A DNA stretch of 64,000 nt from Rotaria macrura (taxonomy: Eukaryota > Rotifera > Eurotatoria > Philodinida > Philodinidae). The translations under genes were made by a program, and so were the position numbers. Under the pieces are notes generated by a model, which made no database searches, was not told the DNA's origin, and saw nothing but the letters and a program-made list of their open reading frames with translations. The DNA lies in the NCBI GenBank assembly GCA_900239685.1, contig OENT01000277.1:1-64000 (forward strand), written 5' to 3'. The number at the start of each line of letters is the position of its first letter. The stretch's first letter is position 1. Positions 50,701 to 62,944 of the stretch are shown here, piece by piece.

Positions 50701-51958
50701 AATATGTTGATTCCAAGTGATATCGTAAGTTAAATGAAAAATCACTCATCGATATCTATATAATTTTTCAAAAGATATTCACTGAAACACAGTTTTTCAT
50801 TAAGTCTAACGTGAAGGATAGAGTTCATTCATCCTTCAGTTTTTCATGCTACTTTTATATTGATCTCTTCTCAGTTTTTGTAATATGATGAGTCTGAATG
50901 AGCGTGGTTTTATGTTTAAATTATAATTGTGATTGTGATGTACGTATTGACTAGATAAATTACATCATGTATTCATTCATGCCTCACATTTACACCCAGT
51001 AATATTATTCTTGCTCTAGTCTCTTGCAAGGTATGGTCTCTTTTTCTAAGGCATCAGAAGAAAATACTATTAGCGTACCGTTCAATCAAAAGTACAATAG
51101 TTTGAGTACGTACATCATGTTTTCAAACATTAATGCAACAATAGACGCACATCCCTATTAAGACTCATGTACAATGTTGCAATTTGTTCCATTTTGTTTT
51201 GTTAATAAAACATAGTTTTTACTTGACAATCATTCTTAAATGTCGAGAATAGAGATTTCTTTTCTAGTTAGATAATTTGCTTCTACTACATATATTGAAT
51301 TCGATTGGACATTGCCATTGAAAGATCACAAAAATTATGGTTTATGAATAAATAGAATTTATGCAAGTTTCTAGCCATGATTTTAACTATCAATTGTTAT
51401 ATAACACGTTGCTTCTGCATGATAACATCGAAGTGATTGAACCTAGGAAAAAACAGTCTTGTCAATATATCGATAATGATAATCTTAAATGACTAGATGC
51501 ATCGAACTCGAACTGTCTCATTCATTGTTTAGTATTGAAAAAGGTTTTTGTGTTAAACGAGATAGTTACCTAGTTGCTGATGTTTGAATGAATATTCTAT
51601 TACCAGAAGAAGATTTGGATTTAAGGAATGATGAAATAAAAGATCATCAAAAATGATCAAAAAATTGAATTCAACAAAAATCTTCGATGTAAAACTACTC
51701 TGAAAGCGTATTCATCGTCCGTATTCAGATTTTGTTACATCAAGAAACTAAGGTAGAAATCTATTTTCATACGTGGAAACATAGTTAAAGGGTTGTTTTT
51801 CTTCCTAGATTGTTTTCTTTCATCGATTAATCAACTCAATTGTATGCTTTGAGCAAAAAAGCCGAAGAATATAGAACACAGAATTTCTCGAGCTCTCCGT
51901 CAAAGAAAATAACATTCACCCGCGTTATTTTCTCGCCATCTGATTGTTTTTTTTCATC
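47708..51958. other. Gene-poor interval before the F-box gene
   Basis: No domain-bearing frames on either strand over 4 kb. A GCATGCATGCA run lies near 49150. I recognise no RNA gene or transposon ends here. Confidence 0.45.
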
Positions 51959-51966
51959 TATAAAAG
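51959..51966 (+). promoter_or_regulatory. TATA box of the F-box gene
   Basis: TATAAAAG stands 84 nt before the ATG at 52050, after a T-rich run. It is followed at the expected start-site distance by a small CTCGG...CCGAG hairpin. Confidence 0.5.
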
Positions 51967-52049
51967 AACTTGCTCGGCTACGTATCCGAGTGCTGTATGC
52001 AATTCAACTGCTTTGAATTTTTGAGTATATAGAATAATTCACAAGAACG

Positions 52050-53150
52050 ATGACTGAACAGTATCAAGTTTCTCTTCTAATATTACCTACTGAACTTCTT
52101 TACCGAATTTGTGACTTTCTCGATACCGAAACACTACTTCTCGTACTTCGTAATGTTTGCATAAGACTTTATACGATAGCTAATACATACAATCGATACA
52201 AAATATTCTTACGCTCTATGTCAAAAATAAATTTACGCCGACTTATTCGACCTGAAAATGTAATCTCTTTAGATTTCTGGGCTAGTAGCAATGAAATCAA
52301 TTGGATCGAACAGTTTCTACCCATATTCAAGACGGAACGCTTTAGTCAACTTCATTCCTTATCTCTTCATGTAACTAAAATCGATGATCTAAACGTAATC
52401 CTACATAATGTTGCAATCAATTGTATGCTAAGCTCATTCGCCATCTATTCGGATATACCCAAAAATAATGATCATACATTTGAACTTCTCTCTCGAATTA
52501 TCGCCCAATCTACACTTCAAAACATTATTCTACACGCTAATCTTAGTGATAAAAATAAACTATCGTGGCCCGGTCAGTCAACCATCAAGAAACTATCAAT
52601 GAAGACTTGTAACATTAAACAATTATGCTACATTCTCGAAAATTCACCTAGTCTGCATTGTTTGATTATGGATAGTTGCCATATGAATGGGCTTGATGAA
52701 ATAAATTCATTGAGTTCATATCGGCAAGTAACATCGTTGATACTCAATGATATGCAGATGACAATGGATAAACTAGAATCAATGCTGTCATTACTACCGT
52801 CTCTTAGTCACCTCGATCTAGCTAGTTCAGGTCGACCATTCGAATTCGTTCGACGATTATCTCAATGGGAAGAATTCATTCGGTTAAAATTACCTCAACT
52901 TGCACAATTTGAACTGTGTATCTTTTGCTACTGCTCGAATTGGGAGAATTTTGAATCATTAATAGAGGCGTTTCGGACGTCGTTTTGGCTCGAGGAGAAG
53001 CGTTGGTTTGTTACTTGCCAGTTTCGTGACGATTGGACGTCAAGTTTCACTCTTTTTACATCGACAGAATCTGTCGTAGTTTCTCATAGGAATGAACATT
53101 ACTTTGATAAAATTTGTTGTTGTAGTAAAGCGACAACTGCACATGATTAA
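52050..53150 (+). CDS. F-box protein with divergent leucine-rich repeats
   Basis: 366 residues, single exon. Residues about 8-55 are an F-box (LILPTELLYRICDFLDTETLLLVLRNVC...), the part that docks to Skp1 in an SCF ubiquitin ligase. Residues about 100-270 contain leucine-rich stretches with LRR-like spacing (LHSLSLHVTKIDDL, IKKLSMKTCNIKQL, SLHCLIMDSCHMNGL, VTSLILNDMQMTMDKL, SLSHLDLASSG), expected to bind the substrate. The end is a shorter beta-rich part. Single-exon F-box/LRR genes of this shape are a large, fast-evolving family in bdelloid rotifers. The target protein is unknown. A TATA box and an AATAAA overlapping the stop codon (near 53149-53154) give a compact transcription unit. Confidence 0.75.
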   Translation: MTEQYQVSLLILPTELLYRICDFLDTETLLLVLRNVCIRLYTIANTYNRYKIFLRSMSKINLRRLIRPENVISLDFWASSNEINWIEQFLPIFKTERFSQLHSLSLHVTKIDDLNVILHNVAINCMLSSFAIYSDIPKNNDHTFELLSRIIAQSTLQNIILHANLSDKNKLSWPGQSTIKKLSMKTCNIKQLCYILENSPSLHCLIMDSCHMNGLDEINSLSSYRQVTSLILNDMQMTMDKLESMLSLLPSLSHLDLASSGRPFEFVRRLSQWEEFIRLKLPQLAQFELCIFCYCSNWENFESLIEAFRTSFWLEEKRWFVTCQFRDDWTSSFTLFTSTESVVVSHRNEHYFDKICCCSKATTAHD

Positions 53151-55072
53151 ATAAATATCAGTGTTATGCAGAATAATTTTGCTTTGACTAGAAAGAAAAC
53201 GAATGAAATGACAAACAAGATAAAAAATTGATTTCGAATAAGAATATTTCAATACTGTATATATCGACTTTCTAGCTTGTGAAATATAAAATAAGTTTCG
53301 ATCATTATTGTGGATGTGATAGAACTACAGCTGTTATAAAATTCAAACGATTAGTTAATCAAAAATAAAATGTTCATGTCCAAAGTAATAGAATGAAGAT
53401 TAACTAAAAAAACATCATACTGTCAATGTCACAACAATAAGAACGATCGTATCGGACAAAAACAATTGACAGAATCTTAGTATCATCATTGAACAAACTA
53501 CTATGATAATCAGAGAATCAGTATGAAAATTAGAGAAAACTGTATTTTAATTATTATTTATCCATAAAATTGTAGCTTTCTTTCTCGAACCGAGGACACG
53601 TTACAGTGTACTCAACTTTATACGAAATACATACCTTTTCTTGATCCGATGTTGTTCCTTATGATTAATAAAATACTGAATTATAGTCGGTATCAAACAA
53701 ACGATTTTCAATGAAAATTAAAAAGTACTTTTATGTAAATGTCATGCTACTTTTTAAAAGCTTAATAGGTTGATTGTTGTACGCAATTAACCAGTTCGCA
53801 AAATTGAATAGTCACATGATATTGTCATTTGTCTTTCTTTGACAGGAATGAATTTTATTCCAGGAAGTGTTGTTTACTTCACACTTATGTCGTCTTTGTT
53901 TTTAACCTATCTCGTGTTTCGCATTAATTTGAAAAGGGTGGCAACAAAATATCGCAGATCTGATCGATAGTTGGAAATTGTTTAGATGTTTTCCTCATTC
54001 AGGTAATATATGCTACTCAATCAATCCTTCTGATCGACTTTTGGAGACCAGGTCTTGGTTAGAAGTACTTTCTATTAGTTAAATTTTATTTTCATATTGA
54101 TTCGAACTTTTACTCACACAGCTATATACGAACGTCTTGTATAGTTGCAACAAAACATCGATGGAAAGAAAACACTTATATAAGTGTCTGCTTTAGTATC
54201 GAAAGCAAAGATTATGTCACGATGGAATATATTTTTGTCGTACTTTATTGTATTGTCAAAGTTAACTAATATGTTCAGCAATATGATGGAAATCGACTCA
54301 GATATCTCTAGGCTTCTTATTGTCGAGAAGTTGAGCATATCTGAATATGCTCTTTTTAATAGTAATGAAAAGAAAACGAAAGAAATCTATCATCATTGTG
54401 TTAGCATTTTCTACGTCGTCTTGGTACATTTCAAATTCTTGCTATTCGAACAAAAGTCAGCATTTAAGTCTATAGGTTGCTACTCAGAATATCATCGTTT
54501 ATCAACCCATCATATGATGTTACTAATCAATAGTTTTAGCCCTAGAATTTCAATAAAAATACACATCTTTACTTCATGACAGGAAAACTTATCACATGAT
54601 GCTCATAGCGAGAGTTTGACGCCGTTACATCTAATTAGTAAAAACGATGTAATAATTAATTTAAAATTGTTTATGCATGATGATCCGCGTTAGTCGATAC
54701 TGAATTATATTCTTCAGTTGAGTGCGTGTATATACTGAACACATTGGTAAACTTGAGTGTAGCTATGACTATTTTTAAACCATGTCTGATTCCATCTCTA
54801 ATCAATACGATAAAAATGTTAATACCAGCATAAAACATCGAATGCAAATCCATAAATTTATTAGATTAGTGGAACTCTTCTGAGAATCCACTTATTTTAG
54901 ACGAAGATCCTTTAAATTCGAACATAAAATTGCTGTAAAAAAAACTCATTTTAATGTGCACATTTTAGATCTCGACGTAAGATAAGGATGCAAAACTTTT
55001 GCCTCCATTATAGAATTTAATGGATATGGTAAAGGAGCAAAAAACTTTCATACGATTTCTCAAGCTCTATTG
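53151..55072. other. Intergenic, nothing recognised
   Basis: One plus-strand frame of 131 codons (54184-54579) stands out by length but has no family motif, and it is antisense to another long frame, as AT-rich noise often is. No other structure seen until the mariner element. Confidence 0.4.
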
Positions 55073-56379
55073 TACCAGGTGCGTCAGAAATAATGGCACA
55101 CTTTTTTTTCAGCTTTTTATTGAGTATTTGCATCTATTTCAGTTATTTTTATTAAAGAGAATCTCCATGAAATTCTCTAGAAGACAGTGTATTTTGTTCG
55201 AAAAACTGTTCTAGAGAAAAAGAAGTCATTTGATGAAAACTAAAGATCTACGAAGTGTCGTACTTCTGAAATATGAAAACGGAGACCATCCGTCGAAAAT
55301 CTTTCACGATTTAGCCACTGCAATTTCATTGAGAACGATTTGGCGATGGATACAAATGAGCACAGACACAGGAAGCATCAATCTATCTTCTCCTCCCGAT
55401 GACAACTGTACGGCGCAAACAGCAGACAACACTTGAAAGGTTAAATATAGCATAGTGCGGGAAAAACCAACCTCAGCTAGGAAAATGAGAAGGGAATTCG
55501 CTGTATAAGCGGCAGCTGTTCATAGAATACTCCACGAATACCTTGGATGATTTCCATAGAAAGTTATCAAAGAACATGCCATCACGGAAGTTCAAATAAA
55601 GCAGCGAATGCAATTTGCATACTGGGTAAAGAACCATTTCAAAATTGATGAGCACAACAAATAACTATTTTCGGACGAGAAGTTATTCAATTTGGACGGC
55701 ATGTACAATATTCAAAATGATCGGAGTTGGGCAGCCAATCGTCGGGAAGCTGCTTAGAAAGGTGGGACAGAAAAAGAAACACAAATTACCCAAATACGTT
55801 ATAGCTTGGCTGAGAGCATATTGTAAGGGTTTAACAACACCTATCATTTTGAACGATGGAACTGTAAATCATGAAAAATATATTGAATAGGCTCTTCGAA
55901 AGGATGCAAAATTTTGTGATAAAATGATCGGCAACGATTGGACTTAACAACAAGATGGGGCTACCGCTCTCACATATCGCCTTAGTCATCAATGGTGCAC
56001 CAAGCCTATGCCTGCATTCGTACCAAACAAGAAACGGTGGCCACCAAATTCACCCGATCTAAAACCAATGGACTTCAGAATCGGGAATGAAATCGTTCAA
56101 GCAATCCACGTGGAAAGCGTGACGATCAAAGACACATTGATTGATGAAATAAAACTTGGTGCAGAAAAAGTTGATAAGCAGAACATTTTAAGAAGTTGTG
56201 ACGATTTCCTCAAACGTTTGTATCGATTGTTGCAAAATAAAGGTGGCTATGTTCAATAAGTCTCATTAATTGTTTCGTAGAGAATTTTACGGAGAATCTT
56301 TTAAGTAAAAAAGATAGCTGAATTAGATGCAAAAAACCAAAAAGAAAATAATGGGCCATAATTTCTGGCATACCCGGTA
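55073..56379 (+). mobile_element. mariner-type element with long terminal inverted repeats
   Basis: Starts TACCAGGTGCGTCAGAAATA and ends TATTTCTGGCATACCCGGTA-like (complement TACCGGGTATGCCAGAAATT), each including the TA target duplication. The similarity between ends extends about 100 bp inward (gcatctatttcag at left pairs with ctgaattagatgc at right; agaattt... also matches). Length 1.3 kb and TA duplication fit Tc1/mariner. The single gene it carries is broken. End-to-end identity of the arms is about 75-80% by eye, so the insertion is old. Confidence 0.88.
55230..56260 (+). pseudogene. Decayed mariner transposase
   Basis: Plus-strand frame with several in-frame stop codons (first at 55434-55436, then near 55504 and later) and at least one frameshift around 55750-55790. 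Recognisable parts in order: N-terminal helix-turn-helix region (VVLLKYENGDHPSKI, SLRTIWRWI); LFSDEKLFNLDG with the first catalytic Asp; WLRAYCKG and DGTVNHEKYIE; QQDGATAL with the second Asp; WPPNSPDLKPMDF with the third. About 38 residues separate the second and third Asp, wider than classical DD34D mariner and nearer the DD37-41D groups. A stop precedes QQDG. It cannot encode an active enzyme as it stands. Confidence 0.85.
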
Positions 56380-57203
56380 AGTCTAAATCTAGAATTTTGA
56401 GTTTCAGTACAAAAAGGAATTGTGATAGAAAAACGATCGAAAACATTATACGACACATTTGTTTGAGGTACCCTATGAATATATCACAATATTGAAAGCA
56501 ATCTTTTGGTTTCCGATAAGTTACGGTCAGTAATTGTCTGAATATCTATTGATTGCAAAAATGAATTATCGAAAAACGAAGTTTCTATTCAAAGTCGAAC
56601 TATATCTGTACATGAATTGACACTACTATGCATGGAAATAGTTTTGGAATATGTTTGACTGGTAGATTATTTGCAGTGCTACCTATTCTATCACAAGAAC
56701 TCTTTCTATCATGAATCTGGCTTCATATAAATCTATTTGCTGGTCGAAATGAATAAGGAAAACTTTACACAGAAATTGTCTACATCATACTAATTGTGCT
56801 ATTCTCAGCTTTTCTCATGCTCGAATAATTATGATAGTTTCGATCGAGACTATATAAGCTTCAGTGTACGGCATCATCAGTTAGCGCCATCTGGCAATTA
56901 ATTCCTTATATATGGATGGATACATTGTACAACATGGACTCAAGTTCGACTGATGCAAAAGATTGTCTCATTTCTATCGCACGACCTTAGTACTCTCGTC
57001 TTACATAATATATGTGATGCCATTGGTAAAAGATTTTTATAAAGAATAAAAACGTTGGAAAATCATGAATCATCTCAATATGTAATACTCTTTCGAAAGA
57101 ACAGGAAAATAGAAGTTTTTTTTTTTCAGATTCATTTTATTATTGCGTATTTCGTATGACGGATATGATATAATTTCAAAGGCAAAATTACAAAAATTTC
57201 AAA
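56380..57203. other. Upstream region of the Pelota gene
   Basis: No gene seen. A T-run followed by CAG at about 57118-57130 is a good splice acceptor about 75 nt before the Pelota ATG, consistent with a 5'UTR intron or spliced-leader addition. Confidence 0.45.
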
Positions 57204-59057
57204 ATGCGTTTGATTAAGAAAAATTTTGATCGTGGTTCAAGTGGCGAACTGAAGCTTGAACCGGAAGAACAAGAAGACATGTGGCATGCCTATAATCTTA
57301 TAGCAGTGGGTGATAGTCTTCGTGCATCAACTGTACGAAAAGTCGTTCAAACATCAGACACTGGTTCATCAACAACAACCAAAAAACGGTTAACATTAAC
57401 AATTGAAGTTATATCTGTTGATTACGATAGTGCTGCATGCGCACTAAGAGTCAAAGGACGTACGATCGAAGAAAATGAATACGTCAAAAAAGGTTACATA
57501 TTTTTTCTTTAAATATGAAAACAAACTACAATAGGCATCACCTTTCTGTCTTCAGGTTCCTATCACACATTGGATTTAGAATTACACAATCCTTTCACTT
57601 TAAACAAGCATGTATGGGATTCTATAGCATTAGATCGTGTTGAAATGGCGTGCAATCCAGCACATCAAGCTGACGTAGCTGCCGTTGTCATGCACGAAGG
57701 TTTAGCTAATATATGTCTCATAACAGAACATTTAACAATAATTCGTCAAAAAATTGAACATACAATACCGCGTAAACGGAAAGGTCTTTGTACTCAACAC
57801 GATAAAGGAATGGAAAAGTTTTTCGATGCGATTATTGCTGGAATCACAAAACATATCAATTTTACAGTTGTTAAAGCTGTCATATTAGCTAGTCCAGGAT
57901 TTATCAGAGATCAATTTTTTCAATATATGTTAAATAAAGCCACACGTGACGATGAAAGGCAATTACTAGAAAATCGAAATAAATTTCTTCTATTACATTC
58001 AAGTAATGGATTTAAACATGCGTTAACAGAAGTTTTAAAGGATCCATTAGTATTAAATCGTTTATCGGATACAAAAGCTGCCGAAGAAATGAAACTACTT
58101 GATCAATTTATGCATCTTTTAAATGATGAACCTGAGAAAGCTTATTATGGTCTAGAAGTTGTCGAAAAAGCGAACCAATCACAAGCCATTGAATGTAAGT
58201 AAAATTGTCTAATTTAATTGTGAACATATCCCAAGAACAGTTGAAGTTTTTAATTTCCACTTTCGACAGTAACATTTAGCAAGAATCTGAAAAACGATAA
58301 TAGATATCGATGAAGAGTCTCAAAAAGTACAGAATCAAAACTTAGATAGAGGTTGTTGGATTACTGAATACATCTCATAATAAGGGATGTATAAGTTTGT
58401 TTTGATACAACGATTCTTTCATGCTGTTGTTTTGAATGAAATTTCGTTTTTCGAAAAACTCACTAGTCGAAATTTTGTTTTGAATTTTATTATCAACGTA
58501 GAATTTTATTTTGTAAAGAACTCCAAGAAACTTTTGCAATCGAACGGAACCATTCGAATGAAAACTACTCTGAACTAACTCTGGTCTCTCTGCATCATTT
58601 TTTACGATTGTAGATCTATTGATAACCGATGAACTTTTCCGGAATATTGACTTTACCAAACGACGTCGCTTTGTTGACCTTGTTGATTCAGTAAAAGAAA
58701 GTGGTGGTATTGTTCGATTATTCTCCAGGTAAACTGTTTACGTTTATTCATAGATTCGATTTGACATGGTGACTTTATTTTAGTATGCATGCATCAGGTG
58801 AACGATTAGGCGAATTGACAGGCATTGCTGCTATTCTACGGTTTCCTATGCCAGATCTTGATTTATCGGACGAACACCATCATCACCATGAATATCATGA
58901 CCATCAAACGACAAATGAGCAACATGAGTTGGAAAATGTTGAGTTACAACCGAATACAAACACAACCGATAATCATCTAGATTATTACCATAATGATCAA
59001 TCAACAAATAACCATAGGACATTAAGAGAAAGTCGAGCTGAAGCATCGGCTTGGTAA
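57204..59057 (+). CDS. PELO: Pelota (Dom34), ribosome rescue factor
   Basis: Four exons: 57204-57492, 57556-58194, 58614-58728, 58784-59057, 438 residues in one frame, all introns GT/AG. Pelota pairs with the GTPase Hbs1 to split ribosomes stalled on mRNA and feeds no-go and non-stop decay in the cytoplasm. It is an eRF1 relative without the GGQ loop. Domain 1 (MRLIKKNFD..., [35 protein letters not shown]) covers about 1-130, domain 2 ([46 protein letters not shown]) about 135-265, domain 3 ([55 protein letters not shown]) to about 370. Length to there matches the usual 370-385. A further 60 residues form a His-rich, then Asn/Thr/Glu-rich tail (DEHHHHHEY). Conservation is otherwise high and the gene intact. 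Confidence 0.95.
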
Positions 59058-60843
59058 CAGTAATAATGACGATATTGGTCATTTGTATGATTAGGAAAAT
59101 CTTCGTTTTTCTTCTTTGTTTCGTTTATTTATATGCGGGTGTTCATTATTCTCCTTGTCTCTACAAATGTGTGTGTTTTCACACGAGCAGTGCATCAGAA
59201 GAGACTACGATTTCTTGAGATATTTATTAATATTTTGTTCACTTTTTCTCCACACGTTATTTTTTTCTCTTGTTCTTAGTGTTCTTTATGTGTGGTTACT
59301 TTGGGTTGTGTTGTCGTTGCATTAAAGAAAAAAAAATCAAGACTACTCACATTGAGGCATTACATTTCAATGAATTAATTAAATACTCGTAGTACGAATA
59401 ATAATTATTTTGTTGAATCTGTGATGAAATGTAAAACAAATCTGACTTTTTAACTTTTGCTGCAGTCTTCATCTATTGAGTATTTGCTCAAAGAACAAAA
59501 TAAATCTTGAATTGACTTGACGTCATCTAGACTCGACTAGACTTGTATTTAGACTGAGTCACCATTAATCTGGTTTAACTTATGTGAGCTTTGTTTTTGT
59601 CGGAAATCATTGGACAATTAAAAGTAAGCAATATTCAATATCGTTGAGTACGAACTTCTCCTTACAATGGCAGTAACGATACGTATCAAACTTCTTCCCT
59701 AAATCCGAAGTCGAAATGAATTGTTAAGAATTTCTTCTCCAATTTCTCTGATAATTTTTATTGATAAATTGTTCATTCAAAAATTTTTCGAAACCAATCC
59801 TGGCGAGTTTTGAATGTTTCTGTCTATATATTAACTAAGTAAAATCATTCGTATCGAAATTTAGATTATGTTGATACATTCCCAAATCTTGAATGAAAAG
59901 TTAATCTACCGCACTGCAATATCATTCTCCGTGCTCGATTGATTTGCTACAATTGACCAATATAAAAAAATCCATCGATAGGCTTTAAAAAATTTTGAAC
60001 ATGCACAATCTATCACAAAGTGTGAAATACCAGCGAGACTAATCTTTTTTTTGCATTTAGATCAATGGTTCGAGTAATAATACAGCTGCTACTCATATGA
60101 ATGTAGTATATCGACGAAAAATAAAATAAAATGCAAAAATAAAGAACCACATGAAACTTCAGCGAATAGTGTTTGAATAAATAAAGCATAGTAGACCAGT
60201 AAAAAAAGAATTCCGTTAATCATCAAAATATTTTTAAAAAAAGGATGCTTATCTTAAAACAACAAGTTTCGTTTGTTGGAAAACTTTGCACAACATACAG
60301 GATCTACATGTTTTTGTTATGAAGATACTGTGGTCGTAATCGTAACAGTGCTCTGTTGTTGGTTAAAACTTTTTTATTTATTTTACTTTGAATGATTAAG
60401 TGACAATATGCAATTGAAATAGTATGGAAATATTAAGCTTTTACACTTACATTCGAACACTACATGTTTCATGAGTATTTTCCTTGATGATAACAAAGAG
60501 GCATTTTCATGTCTTCCGCTATACAGCGACATCTAAGAACTATATGAAATAATCTATATCAACTTAAGATATAAAATAAATCAAAATCCATCGAACAATA
60601 GAGCAGACATATATTTTCAAATGTTGTATGTGAATTTGAAATGCTATCTATGATTAAAATTTTTGATTGGTTTTTTTAATCCGTTTTCTAGGCCACGTAC
60701 TCTTACCAATACGTTTGTCTGAATATGTTTACAAGTTTAGTTTTGCTTTAATTTCAACATCTAATACTTCTTAACTTCATTTTTCCTCTAGATAAGCGCG
60801 CCATTATTCTGCAAAATCTAGACATAGATTAGTGTTGTTTAAG
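59058..60843. other. Intergenic, Pelota 3'UTR and KDEL receptor upstream region
   Basis: No additional gene recognised. AG acceptors preceded by pyrimidines occur at about 60790 (tttttcctctag) and immediately before the ATG at 60844 (gtttaag), relevant to a spliced-leader start. Confidence 0.4.
59499..59504 (+). terminator. Poly(A) signal candidate of Pelota
   Basis: AATAAA about 440 nt after the Pelota stop, in an AT-rich 3'UTR-like region. Earlier transcript ends are possible. Confidence 0.3.
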
Positions 60844-61683
60844 ATGAACATCTTTCGTCTGTTAGGGGATTTTTCCCATTTGGGAGCTATCATCATTTTA
60901 TTACTTAAAATTTGGAAGACACGTTCATGTGCCGGTAAGAACCCTTTTTAATAAACCTTTCCTTTCAGTGTTCTTTTTATTGATGAATTTATTTCAATTA
61001 GGCCTATCCGGCAAAAGTGTTTTACTCTATGCTATAGTATTCACATGTCGTTACCTTGATTTATTTACTCATATTATAAGTTTATACAATTCGGTCATGA
61101 AGATAATTTATCTTGCTTCAACTTATTTTACTCTTTATCTGATCTACCGCAAATTTAAAGCTACATTTGATCGAAACCATGATACGTTTCGTATTGAATT
61201 TCTACTTTTACCCTCAGCCGTACTTGCTTTGCTATGGAATCATGAATTTTCCGTGTTGGAAGTAAGTCGATGTTTCTCCGAAAATGAAAGTAACATCGAT
61301 AATCATTTATCGTAATCTATTTAATGATGTAGGTTCTTTGGACATTCTCAATTTATCTTGAATCCGTAGCCATACTTCCTCAATTGTTTATGGTTAGCAA
61401 AACAGGTGAAGCCGAAACGATCACAAGTCATTATTTATTTGCATTGGGTATTTATCGATTTTTCTATATTCTCAATTGGGTTTATCGTTATTATACGGAA
61501 AATTTCATTGATTGGATATCAATTTTATCTGGTGTTGTTCAAACTGTTCTCTACTGTGACTTTTTCTATCTCTATCTAACTAGAGGTAAGAAAAACTAAC
61601 TTTGTTTCTTCTTACTATTATGTCTCATTTTCACATGTTTTATTTTAGTTTTAAAAGGCAAGAAGTTATCTCTACCTGCATAA
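60844..61683 (+). CDS. KDELR: KDEL receptor (ERD2), ER lumen protein retaining receptor
   Basis: Four exons: 60844-60934, 61002-61261, 61333-61585, 61649-61683, giving 212 residues, exactly the length of vertebrate KDELR. Seven-transmembrane receptor that binds escaped K/HDEL-tailed ER proteins in the acidic cis-Golgi and returns them in COPI vesicles. Diagnostic stretches: [20 protein letters not shown] at the start, SCAGLSGKS across intron 1, [85 protein letters not shown], and the C-terminal KGKKLSLPA with the lysines that recruit COPI. Introns are 63-71 bp. It is the first gene of a tight plus-strand cluster with Rpp21 and a small unknown gene. The ATG directly follows an AG. Confidence 0.97.
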
Positions 61684-62010
61684 AATCTCGATCGAACATG
61701 CGCTTAATCTTCGTTAAACTTTATTTCTTCTTATTATATTCCATTGGTTATATGCTTTGTTTTTCTTCTTCTTCTTCTATTTCTTCTTTTGTTTACCCAA
61801 AATATTGTTATTCCGTATCATTAAAAGAAAACTTAGCCAGGTATATTGGTTTTGTTATCCCATGATCAAATTTTTCGATGTTTTCTCTTCCTTTTTTTCT
61901 GCTAAGCCAAAAAATAGCAACGTAACCACATTGACTTCTTGTTTTGCTTTTTTCTTTCTTTTGTGCATGTTTGCTTCTCTTTATTTTGTTGTATGTTTGA
62001 CTTAGAAATC

Positions 62011-62016
62011 AATAAA
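62011..62016 (+). terminator. Poly(A) signal of the KDEL receptor gene
   Basis: AATAAA 328 nt after the KDELR stop and about 290 nt before the Rpp21 ATG. In a spliced-leader operon this would direct 3' processing of the first cistron. Confidence 0.4.
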
Positions 62017-62306
62017 CACGAGTAAAGTAAAAGCAGGTTTAACAACTTTCTCTAGGTAAAGTAGAACTTCTTCTATGAATATGTGTCAATGTTTTTTGGT
62101 GTTGAGTGCGTCGACTAGGATGTCTTTTGTTTCTTTTTATTTTTTGGGTTGTCTGGGATACATCCTTTTATTCGAATACATCACCTGTCTTTTTTTCCTG
62201 TTTTGTTTCGTTTTTTCTTCTGACGATATTATTATTATTATATTCACTAAAGCAAAGAAATGAAATCAAGGACTATTGTTTCTATTCTATTTTGTTTTTT
62301 TTACAG

Positions 62307-62920
62307 ATGTCTACAATAGAAAATAAAACGAAGAAAAATCGTACAGGCTATTTAATATCACCAACAAATGTAAATGCTGCTAATCATCTTTCGTATTTAT
62401 TTCAAGTGAGACCAACTAAGCAAGACATAATGATCTATCAAGATATATTGCTTTTTTTTCTATAAGACTGCACATACAGTTTTGTTGACAACTGCAGATT
62501 TCAATTTAGTACGACATCTTGTCAAACAAATCCGTATACATGCTCAAAAGAAACAAATTCGATTGTAAACCACATGAAATTTACGCTTTCTCTGACGTGA
62601 ACAAATTTGCCTATTTTTTAATGATCTGCTAGACATCCTGAGATGAAACGTTTGCTTTGTTCATGCTGTAATATGATTCTATGGCCACCGTTGACTGCTA
62701 ATGTTCGTTTCAGTAAGATTAATCTGATTGTGTGAATGAAAATTTCATGTACAAACGATCGTTCTATTAAGATAAATGCAAAACAGGTATCATTGTATCT
62801 TGTTCTACATGTGGTCGTTGTTGTTATTATCCTAAACATAATTCTTGGCCAACAGAACATGGTGCTCATATACCGAGCGATTGGCTTTCAACAATTTTGC
62901 CTTCATCAGGAAATAGTTGA
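62307..62920 (+). CDS. RPP21: Ribonuclease P/MRP subunit p21 (Rpp21/Rpr2 family)
   Basis: Four exons: 62307-62405, 62467-62564, 62633-62712, 62787-62920, in one frame, 136 residues. Introns are 61-74 bp with GT/AG ends. Rpp21 is a zinc-ribbon subunit of nuclear RNase P, which trims tRNA 5' leaders. The N-terminal helical part matches the family: HLSYLFQTAHTVLL, then a second helix, IRIHAQKKQIRLHPEMKRLLC. The zinc ribbon has C75-x2-C78 (CSCC) and C98-x2-C101 (CSTC), as required for one zinc ion. The C-terminal tail is short and variable in the family. The ATG sits directly after a long pyrimidine tract and CAG, and the stop is only 24 nt before the next gene's ATG. I recognised it by combining frames across introns; no single open frame reveals it. 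Confidence 0.85.
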
Positions 62921-62944
62921 CTTTTAATTGTTCGTATATTCTAG
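62921..62944 (+). promoter_or_regulatory. Intercistronic acceptor (spliced-leader type)
   Basis: The 24-nt gap between the Rpp21 stop and the next ATG is pyrimidine/AT-rich and ends in tatattctag directly before ATG. It is too short for a promoter and matches a 3' splice site for trans-splicing. Spliced-leader trans-splicing is known in bdelloid rotifers; use at this site is inference. Confidence 0.5.

Noticed and set aside
54184..54579. A 131-codon plus-strand open frame
   Set aside because: Long for chance, but no motif, and the antisense frame is open too; I could not support a gene.
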